From an uncultured Lachnospiraceae bacterium (GTDB lineage Bacteria; Bacillota; Clostridia; Lachnospirales; Lachnospiraceae), in NCBI GenBank assembly GCA_910587085.1, contig CAJUMC010000073.1, forward strand, positions 1-14,601: a stretch of 14,601 bases of DNA. The letters run 5' to 3'. Positions within the stretch are counted from its first letter, which is position 1, and every line of letters begins with the position of its first letter. The notes under the pieces were generated by a model. It had not been told where the DNA came from. It searched no databases and saw nothing but the letters and a program-made list of their open reading frames with translations. The translations under genes and the position numbers were made by a program. Shown in pieces: positions 1 through 5,384 of the stretch.

Positions 1-106
1 TTAAATAAAGGATTCTTGCGATATGATGTTAAAAAGAAGTGTCAAACACCCGAATTGGCTGAGATGCAAAATAATGTATTTTCCTCTTCCCCTTGAATTA
101 GCTTTA

Positions 107-115
107 TGGTATAAT
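107..115 (+). promoter_or_regulatory. Extended -10 promoter of glgA
   Basis: A perfect TATAAT at 110-115 is preceded by TG one base upstream (107-108), the extended -10 form read by sigma-A RNA polymerase. No good -35 lies at 16-18 bp spacing; the TTGAAT at 93-98 is only 11 bp away and is too close. Transcription would start near 122, giving a leader of about 43 nt before the GTG start at 166. The flanking DNA (1-120) is AT-rich and holds nothing else I can support. Confidence 0.7.
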
Positions 116-165
116 AACTGCAAGAGGTTAAATCCTACAGAGAGATGAAAAGAGGAGGCAGGGTA

Positions 166-1602
166 GTGAAAAATATTTTGTTTGTTGCTTCAGAGTGCGT
201 GCCGTTTGTCAAGACCGGCGGATTGGCGGACGTTGTCGGCTCTCTTCCGAAATATCTGGATAAGGAGCAGTTTGACGTAAGAGTAATGTTGCCGAAGTAC
301 ATGACGATTCCGGACAAGTTCAAAGAGAATATGCAGTACAAGACCCACTTTTACATGGAGCTGAACTGGCGCAGCCAGTATGTGGGAGTACTCGAGACCG
401 TGGTGGACGGAATCACGTTCTATCTGATTGATAATGAATATTATTTCGGAGGGATGAGCCCTTACGGAAACATTTACGAGGACATCGAAAAATTCGCGTT
501 TTTCAGCCGTGCCTGCCTGTCCGCGCTTCCGGTAATCGGCTTCCGTCCGGATATCATCCACTGTCATGACTGGCAGACAGGGCTTGTGCCGGTCTACCTG
601 CACGACAGCTTCCAGGGCGGAGAATTTTTCCGCGGCATCAAAACCATCATGACGATCCACAATCTGAAGTTCCAGGGTATATGGGATAAAAAAACAGTGA
701 AGAACATCACGGGGCTCGGCGATTACTATTTTGCGCCGGACAAGCTTGAGGCCTACGGCGATGCAAATTACTTGAAGGGCGGCATCGTTTACGCCGATTA
801 TGTGACGACGGTCAGCGATTCCTACGCAAACGAGATCCGCATGCCGTTCTACGGCGAGGGGCTGGACGGGCTGATGAATGCGAAGTCCAACCGTCTTGTA
901 GGCATAGTAAACGGCATTGACTACGAGGAGTACAACCCGGAGACGGACCCATACATTGTCCAGAATTATAATATAAAGAATTTCCGCAAGGAGAAGGTGA
1001 AGAACAAGCGCGCACTTCAGCAGGAGCTGGGGCTTGAGGTTGACGACAGAAAATTTATGATCGGAATCGTGTCGCGCCTGACCGATCAGAAGGGTTTTGA
1101 TCTGATTGATTATGTGATTGAGGAAATCTGTGCGGAGGACACGCAGTTTGTCGTGCTCGGTACCGGCGAGGAGAAGTACGAGCATCTGTTCCGCCATTTT
1201 GCGTGGAAGTACAGCAACCGTGTTTCTGCGAATATCTTCTATTCCAACGAGAGATCGCACCGCATCTACGCAGCCTGCGACGCATTCCTTATGCCGTCGC
1301 TGTTTGAGCCGTGCGGCTTAAGCCAGCTGATGAGCCTGCGCTACGGTACCGTCCCGATCGTGCGCGAAACGGGCGGCCTTCGGGACACGGTGGAGCCGTA
1401 CAACCAGTATGAGAATACCGGCACGGGCTTCGGATTCTGCAATTACAACGCGCATGAAATGCTCGGCACGGTGCGCTATGCGAAAGATGTATATTACAAT
1501 CACAGGCGCGAGTGGAACAAAATCATTGACCGCGGCATGGCAAAGGATTATTCTTGGTCGGCGTCGGCAAAGAAATATGAGGAACTGTATAACCGGATAT
1601 AG
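166..1602 (+). CDS. glgA: Glycogen synthase (ADP-glucose type, GT5 family)
   Basis: Transfers glucose from ADP-glucose to the non-reducing end of an alpha-1,4-glucan in the cytoplasm, the elongation step of bacterial glycogen synthesis. The protein is 478 residues, the usual GlgA length (about 477). The N-terminus carries the ADP-glucose-binding KTGGL motif (residues 16-20, then ADVVG), and the C-terminal Rossmann half has FEPCGLSQL with the conserved glutamate at about 381. GIVNGIDYEEYNP and VSRLTDQKGFDLI are also typical. I chose the GTG at 166 because AGAGGAGG (151-158) sits 7 nt upstream of it; the in-frame ATG at 145 would translate the ribosome binding site and add seven residues unlike the family. 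No glgB, glgC or glgD is in the window. murE follows after 92 nt and a hairpin. Confidence 0.95.
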   Translation: MKNILFVASECVPFVKTGGLADVVGSLPKYLDKEQFDVRVMLPKYMTIPDKFKENMQYKTHFYMELNWRSQYVGVLETVVDGITFYLIDNEYYFGGMSPYGNIYEDIEKFAFFSRACLSALPVIGFRPDIIHCHDWQTGLVPVYLHDSFQGGEFFRGIKTIMTIHNLKFQGIWDKKTVKNITGLGDYYFAPDKLEAYGDANYLKGGIVYADYVTTVSDSYANEIRMPFYGEGLDGLMNAKSNRLVGIVNGIDYEEYNPETDPYIVQNYNIKNFRKEKVKNKRALQQELGLEVDDRKFMIGIVSRLTDQKGFDLIDYVIEEICAEDTQFVVLGTGEEKYEHLFRHFAWKYSNRVSANIFYSNERSHRIYAACDAFLMPSLFEPCGLSQLMSLRYGTVPIVRETGGLRDTVEPYNQYENTGTGFGFCNYNAHEMLGTVRYAKDVYYNHRREWNKIIDRGMAKDYSWSASAKKYEELYNRI

Positions 1603-1629
1603 AATACCGGCAGGATAAGAATTCACAGG

Positions 1630-1660
1630 AGCGCCCCGGCGGAAGTTACCGCGGGGCGCT
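1630..1660 (+). terminator. GC-rich hairpin between glgA and murE (weak terminator or attenuator)
   Basis: AGCGCCCCG-G-CGG at 1630-1642 pairs with CCGCGGGGCGCT at 1649-1660: a 12-bp stem with one bulged G and the loop AAGTTA. The following sequence (TACATATTTC) has no real T-run, so this is not a canonical intrinsic terminator. No promoter is evident between it and murE, so murE is probably reached by read-through. The hairpin could instead stabilise the 3' end of a processed glgA message. Confidence 0.55.
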
Positions 1661-1694
1661 TACATATTTCGGAATGGGAAAGGAGCGAGCTGGT

Positions 1695-3251
1695 ATGAGA
1701 CTGTCCGATTTGCTGGCAGAGGCAGAAATCCTGCGGATATCCGGAGATACGGGGATGGAAATCAGTGATATTGTTTACGATACCAGAAAAGAGATTGTCC
1801 CGGGCTGCATTTTCGTGGCATTGTCCGGAGCGCGCTTTGACGGGCACGATTATCTGGAGGAGGCAGTGAAAAAGGGGGCGGCCGCCGTAGTGGTCGAGAA
1901 GGAAGAAAAGGCTGCATTTTTATCGGAGCGGAACCGGAGAGCGGGACGGACTTACGATCCGGGGAAAGCAGCGGTTTTTGAGGCGGCAGGGGGAAGCGAG
2001 ATCGAAAACGCTGTAACGGTTATTCTGGTGAAGCAGACGAGAAAAGCGCTTGCCTGCCTGTCTGCGGCATACTTCGGGCATCCGGAGAGGCAGCTTACGA
2101 CCATCGGGATCACCGGGACAAAGGGCAAGACGACAACGGCGTACATGGTATATTCCGTTCTGTCCCGCGCAGGCATCCATACCGGACTGGTCGGCACCAT
2201 TGAGACGCTGATCGGCAGCGAGCGGATCGCCTCGAACAATACGACGCCGATTTCCTACCTTCTGTATCAGTATTTCGACCGCATGGTAAAGGCCGGCTGC
2301 ACCTGCGTCGTGATGGAGGTGTCGTCCCAGGGGCTGATGCAGTACCGGGTAGGGGGAATTGTTTTTGACTATGCCGTGCTGACGAACATTGAGCCCGATC
2401 ATATCGGGCCGGGCGAGCACGCGAGCTTTGAGGAATATATGGCGTGCAAGGGAATGCTGTTTCAAAGCTGCAGAATGGCCGTCGTAAATACGGACGATGC
2501 GCATTGGAGGACGGTGCTCGGCAGTGCCGGATGCCCGATTCGGACCTATGGTACTGTCCGGGGAAACGATTTTTATGCCGAAGATATCCGGCTCCATGCC
2601 GGGGACGGCAGTCTTGCCGTGGTCTATCATCTGGGCGGGCGCGCCGATCTGGATATCCGCGTTAATGTGCCGGGGAAATTTACGGTCTACAATTCCATGA
2701 CGGCGGCGGTGATCTGCCTGGAGCTCGGAATTCCGGCAGAGACCATCCGGGAAGCGCTGCAAAACGCCAAGGTACGCGGGCGGGTGGAAACCGTGCCGGT
2801 TTCGGAACGGTTTACGGTTATGGTGGATTATGCGCACAATGCAATGAGCCTGAAAAGCCTGCTTACGACGATACGGGAATATCAGCCGAAGCGCCTTGTC
2901 TGCCTGTTTGGCTGCGGCGGCAACCGCTCGCGCGACCGGCGCTTTGAAATGGGGGAAATTTCTTCCTCTCTTGCGGATCTGACCGTTGTAACAACGGATA
3001 ACCCGCGCTTTGAGGAGCCGGCGGCCATTATGGACGACATTATTACCGGCGTAAAGCGCGGGGGCGGGGATTATGTTGCGATTGCCGACCGCCAGGAGGC
3101 GATCCGCTTCTGCATAGAGAATGCCGAAGAGGGGGATGTCATTATAATTGCCGGGAAAGGGCATGAGGATTATCAGGAGATCCGCGGAGTAAAGCATCAT
3201 ATGGATGACCGGGAGATGGCTCTTGCATGTGCCGGGAAAGCCGGACAGTAA
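1695..3251 (+). CDS. murE: MurE-type Mur ligase (UDP-MurNAc-L-Ala-D-Glu:amino acid ligase)
   Basis: Adds the third amino acid of the peptidoglycan stem peptide in an ATP-dependent cytoplasmic reaction. The protein is 518 residues. The N-terminal domain opens MRLSDLLAEAE and has YDTRKEIVPGCIFVAL; the ATP loop GTKGKTT is at about 141-147; the predicted carbamylated lysine is K252 in ACKGMLF; DNPR at 435-438 is the motif MurE enzymes use to select meso-diaminopimelate; GKGHEDYQEI and DDREMA close the C-terminal domain. The ATG at 1695 has AAAGGAG 9 nt upstream, so it is preferred over the in-frame ATG at 1674. Two oddities: the usual MEVSSH is MEVSSQ (Q212), and the usual DHLDFHG segment is DHIGPGEHASFEEY. 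Residues about 75-110 form a loosely conserved insertion-like stretch. The chemistry is sure; the exact substrate is less so. Confidence 0.9.
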   Translation: MRLSDLLAEAEILRISGDTGMEISDIVYDTRKEIVPGCIFVALSGARFDGHDYLEEAVKKGAAAVVVEKEEKAAFLSERNRRAGRTYDPGKAAVFEAAGGSEIENAVTVILVKQTRKALACLSAAYFGHPERQLTTIGITGTKGKTTTAYMVYSVLSRAGIHTGLVGTIETLIGSERIASNNTTPISYLLYQYFDRMVKAGCTCVVMEVSSQGLMQYRVGGIVFDYAVLTNIEPDHIGPGEHASFEEYMACKGMLFQSCRMAVVNTDDAHWRTVLGSAGCPIRTYGTVRGNDFYAEDIRLHAGDGSLAVVYHLGGRADLDIRVNVPGKFTVYNSMTAAVICLELGIPAETIREALQNAKVRGRVETVPVSERFTVMVDYAHNAMSLKSLLTTIREYQPKRLVCLFGCGGNRSRDRRFEMGEISSSLADLTVVTTDNPRFEEPAAIMDDIITGVKRGGGDYVAIADRQEAIRFCIENAEEGDVIIIAGKGHEDYQEIRGVKHHMDDREMALACAGKAGQ

Positions 3252-3309
3252 GAACCAAGCGAAGCAAAACACAGAGACGCATAACAAAGAACAGGCAAAG
3301 TAAAAAACA

Positions 3310-3353
3310 TGCGCAGTCTGCAGATAAATATCATCAGACTGCGCAGTTTTTTT
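3310..3353 (+). terminator. Intrinsic terminator after murE
   Basis: TGCGCAGTCTG (3310-3320) pairs perfectly with CAGACTGCGCA (3335-3345), an 11-bp stem with a 14-nt loop, followed by G and seven Ts (3347-3353). It ends the glgA-murE unit 58 nt past the murE stop. The 317-nt gap between murE and the lipoprotein gene (3252-3568) holds this terminator, an AT-rich stretch (3354-3480) with only a small GCCGG/CCGGC inverted repeat at 3358-3376, and then the next promoter and leader. Confidence 0.9.
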
Positions 3354-3481
3354 CGATGCCGGCATATATTTCCGGCCTAAAAATCGGCTTAGTTCCGCGC
3401 AGTACAAGGGATTTAAAGCTTCTGCGGGCATAAAATATACTTTTGGCTGCAGCAGTATTATTGGCAGGTATTATTTTGTGC

Positions 3482-3509
3482 TTGCGATTTCTTCGGAAGG
3501 ATCTATAAT
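3482..3509 (+). promoter_or_regulatory. Sigma-A promoter of the lipoprotein/CXXC/polyferredoxin operon
   Basis: TTGCGA (3482-3487) and a perfect TATAAT (3504-3509) are separated by 16 bp. Transcription would begin near 3516, giving a leader of about 53 nt. That leader contains a 6-bp hairpin (3521-3526 with 3533-3538), a perfect 12-nt palindrome (3543-3554) and the ribosome binding site. Confidence 0.75.
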
Positions 3510-3542
3510 AGAAGGGACAAATGGGGGAACAGCCCCGTAAAA

Positions 3543-3568
3543 TTCTAATTAGAAAGGAAATAATTTCC
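3543..3568 (+). promoter_or_regulatory. Palindrome and SD-pairing hairpin before the lipoprotein start
   Basis: TTCTAATTAGAA at 3543-3554 is a perfect 12-nt palindrome about 28 nt past the predicted transcription start. Directly after it, GGAAA (3556-3560) can pair with TTTCC (3564-3568) across a 3-nt loop. That short hairpin uses the GGA of the AAAGGA ribosome binding site and abuts the ATG at 3569. The palindrome could be an operator, and the hairpin could damp translation; neither role is proven by sequence alone. Confidence 0.35.
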
Positions 3569-4252
3569 ATGAAGAATCACAGCGTAAAGGCTGCGGAATT
3601 TTCTGCGCTTCTTCTCGGAGCAGTGCTGATTACAGGTGCTTTTGCTTCCGGCTGTTCAGGCAACGATACGGCTTCCGGCATTCCGGATGTACAGGTTCAG
3701 GATCAGGATTCGGATCAAAATCAGGATCAAAATCAGGATCAGGAGGAGAGCGGGGACGGAGAAGAGCTTAAAAACGGGACTGCGTCCGAACTTGGCAGTC
3801 TGAAGACTTTTTCTGCCGGCACTCTGGCAGGTGAAACTTTTACGGAAGAGGATATTCAGGAAAAGGATGTGACCGTCATTAATTTCTGGTCGCTGTTGTG
3901 CGGCCCGTGCATCGCTGAAATGCCGGATCTCGCGGCTTTTGCCGGAGCGCTTCCGGACAATGTACAGGTTGTTACGGTCTGTCTGGACGGAGCGGCGGCC
4001 AAAGCGGAAGCCGGACAGCTCCTGGAAACGGCCGGTTTTGAGGGCGTCACCCTGCTGAGCGGGGATGGGGATCTTCTGGATCTGTGCTGGAATATTCAGT
4101 ATACGCCGACCACTGTTCTGGCGGATTCGGAAGGGAATCTTGTCGGAGATGCTATTATCGGCGGGCAGAAGGATCTTTCGGAAACCCTGCTGACAGCCGT
4201 GAACGAAGCGCTGAAGGCCGCGGGGAAGGAGGAGATCAGCCTTGAAGAATAG
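3569..4252 (+). CDS. TlpA-like thioredoxin-fold lipoprotein (CGPC)
   Basis: Predicted 227-residue extracytoplasmic thiol-disulfide oxidoreductase anchored by lipid. Residues 1-28 form a signal peptide (basic start, hydrophobic core 11-26) with a relaxed lipobox ASGC, lipidated Cys29 and then SGND. A Q/D/N-rich linker (about 42-58) is encoded by a short DNA repeat. The thioredoxin domain has VINFWSLLCGPCIAEMP, with active-site C111-G-P-C114, and the cis-proline region YTPTTVLAD. It resembles TlpA/ResA proteins that reduce or oxidise thiols outside the membrane. The start at 3569 is chosen because AAAGGA lies about 10 nt upstream and a signal peptide follows; an earlier in-frame ATG at 3521 would add 16 residues unlike a signal peptide. 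Its 3' end overlaps the next small gene by 11 nt, implying translational coupling. Confidence 0.88.
   Translation: MKNHSVKAAEFSALLLGAVLITGAFASGCSGNDTASGIPDVQVQDQDSDQNQDQNQDQEESGDGEELKNGTASELGSLKTFSAGTLAGETFTEEDIQEKDVTVINFWSLLCGPCIAEMPDLAAFAGALPDNVQVVTVCLDGAAAKAEAGQLLETAGFEGVTLLSGDGDLLDLCWNIQYTPTTVLADSEGNLVGDAIIGGQKDLSETLLTAVNEALKAAGKEEISLEE
3694..3742 (+). repeat. Short tandem repeat encoding the Q/D/N-rich linker
   Basis: The 12-nt unit GATCAAAATCAG occurs twice in tandem (3713-3724 and 3725-3736), followed by a half copy GATCAG, with related CAGGATCAG units just upstream. It encodes alternating Gln-Asp and Gln-Asn residues between the lipid anchor and the thioredoxin domain. Because the unit is a multiple of three, gain or loss of copies would change linker length without a frameshift. 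Confidence 0.8.
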
Positions 4253-4388
4253 ACGGACTGCGGCAGTGCGGTATGCGGTGCTGGCAGCGGGGGCCGCTTT
4301 TGTGCTGATCGGGATGCTGCGCAGCGAATTTGAGGAGGTATTGCAAAAGGCGGTGAAAATATGTCTGGAATGCATCGGGATCGGATAA
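4242..4388 (+). CDS. CD1871A-like CXXC micro-protein (48 aa, one membrane helix)
   Basis: A 48-residue gene starting at a TTG (4242) with AAGGAGG (4226-4232) 9 nt upstream. It overlaps the lipoprotein stop by 11 nt and the next gene's start by 28 nt. The protein has a basic N-terminus (KNRR), one hydrophobic helix (about 11-26), an acidic/amphipathic stretch (RSEFEEVLQKAVK) and a CXXC at C41-C44 in the C-terminal ICLECIGIG. This layout matches my recollection of the clostridial CD1871A family of CXXC-containing small proteins, found beside thioredoxin-like and 4Fe-4S proteins. The positive-inside rule would put the CXXC outside the cytoplasm, near the lipoprotein's CGPC. The molecular function is unknown; a redox relay role is inference. 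Confidence 0.85.
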   Translation: MKNRRTAAVRYAVLAAGAAFVLIGMLRSEFEEVLQKAVKICLECIGIG

Positions 4389-5311
4389 CAAGAAGTCCGT
4401 CGGATGATGAAAAAGGGAAAAAATGGAAAAATAAAAAAAGGCGGATTTCCCTGCAGCGGCTTATACAGCTGATTTCTGCGGCTCTGCTGAACGGCTATGC
4501 TGTCGGTTTCCAGAAGGGAAAAATTTTTACGGGCAGAACGAAGGCAGTCTGCGTGCCCGTCCTTAATTGCTATTCCTGTCCCGGGGCGCTGGGAGCCTGT
4601 CCGATCGGTGCGCTTCAGACGGCCCTGGGCGGCATCCGGCGGCATTTTCCGTTCTATGTGCTTGGCATGCTTATGCTGTTCGGCATCGTTCTGGGACGGG
4701 CTGTCTGCGGGCTGCTCTGTCCCTTTGGTCTGGTGCAGGATCTGCTGCATAAAATCCCGGTTCCCAAGCTTCGGGTTCCGAAAAAAATCGACCGGCCTGC
4801 GCGGTATATCAAATATATTGTTCTTCTGGTGCTGGTAATCGGGATGCCTGCCTTTGTGGTGACCAAAACGGGAATTACGCCTCCGTATTTCTGTAAATAT
4901 CTCTGTCCGGCCGGAACGCTCGAAGGAGGTATCCCCCTGATGCTGGCCGATCCGGTGCTACGGGGGCTGGCCGGCATCCTGTTTGACTGGAAGGTTCTGG
5001 TGCTTGTGATCGTGCTTTTCGCCTCGATGCTGATTCACCGGCCTTTCTGCCGGTATCTGTGTCCGCTGGGAGCGTTTTATTCGCTGTTCAACCGGTTCAG
5101 CTTTTTTCAGATGCAGCTGGACAGAACGAAATGCAGCGGCTGTAGGGAGTGCGAGCGCTCCTGTCCGATGGCCGTGGAGGTTACAAAAAACATAAACAGT
5201 GCGGAGTGTATCCGCTGCGGAAAGTGCAGGGATATCTGCCCGAACAAAGCGATAGCCTTCGGTTTTGGGTCTGCAAAAGAGGAAAGCGCAGTCGGGGAAA
5301 AGGCAGACTGA
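4361..5311 (+). CDS. Membrane-bound 4Fe-4S polyferredoxin (NapH/CcoG-like)
   Basis: A 316-residue membrane iron-sulfur protein likely to pass electrons at or across the cytoplasmic membrane. After a basic N-terminus and a hydrophobic segment (about 34-50), it has C64/C70/C73/C80, then hydrophobic helices near 98-113, 150-167 and 211-225. These are interleaved with three Cys-x3-Cys-Pro motifs (CGLLCP 116-121, CKYLCP 178-183, CRYLCP 230-235) typical of NapH, NosR and CcoG-like proteins. Two classical ferredoxin motifs end it: CSGCRECERSCP (258-269) and CIRCGKCRDICP (283-294). The ATG at 4361 has only AAAGG 10 nt upstream; the in-frame ATG at 4370 is possible. The 28-nt overlap with the CXXC gene suggests coupled translation. 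The physiological donor and acceptor cannot be told from sequence. Confidence 0.85.
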   Translation: MSGMHRDRITRSPSDDEKGKKWKNKKRRISLQRLIQLISAALLNGYAVGFQKGKIFTGRTKAVCVPVLNCYSCPGALGACPIGALQTALGGIRRHFPFYVLGMLMLFGIVLGRAVCGLLCPFGLVQDLLHKIPVPKLRVPKKIDRPARYIKYIVLLVLVIGMPAFVVTKTGITPPYFCKYLCPAGTLEGGIPLMLADPVLRGLAGILFDWKVLVLVIVLFASMLIHRPFCRYLCPLGAFYSLFNRFSFFQMQLDRTKCSGCRECERSCPMAVEVTKNINSAECIRCGKCRDICPNKAIAFGFGSAKEESAVGEKAD

Positions 5312-5343
5312 TACCGGCAGGAACAAAATCGGATCTTGATTTT

Positions 5344-5379
5344 CCGCGCCGTGCATTCTGCGCACGGCGCGGCTTTTAT
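5344..5379 (+). terminator. Terminator hairpin between convergent genes
   Basis: CCGCGCCGTGC (5344-5354) pairs perfectly with GCACGGCGCGG (5362-5372): 11 bp with a 7-nt loop, followed on the plus strand by CTTTTATAT. It ends the lipoprotein operon. The minus-strand activase gene stops 13 nt away, and its message would run into the same hairpin, but the minus-strand 3' flank (GGAAAATC) has no T-run. Termination is therefore better supported for the plus strand. Confidence 0.8.
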
Positions 5380-5384
5380 ATGCT

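Noticed and set aside
1..96. Open frame of 31 codons running in from the left edge and ending at TGA 94-96, possibly the tail of an upstream gene
   Set aside because: An open run this short is expected by chance in one of three frames, the peptide is not recognisable, and its end nearly touches the glgA promoter. Not enough to call a gene.
190..1260. 356-codon minus-strand ORF opposite glgA
   Set aside because: Antisense shadow of a clear glgA gene caused by its codon bias; no SD and no recognisable protein.
1920..3431. 503-codon minus-strand ORF opposite murE
   Set aside because: Shadow of murE; the peptide has no family features and the frame runs through the murE terminator.
3227..3433. 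68-codon plus-strand ORF after murE
   Set aside because: It overlaps the murE end and runs straight through the intrinsic terminator; Lys/Arg/Ser-rich peptide with no SD.
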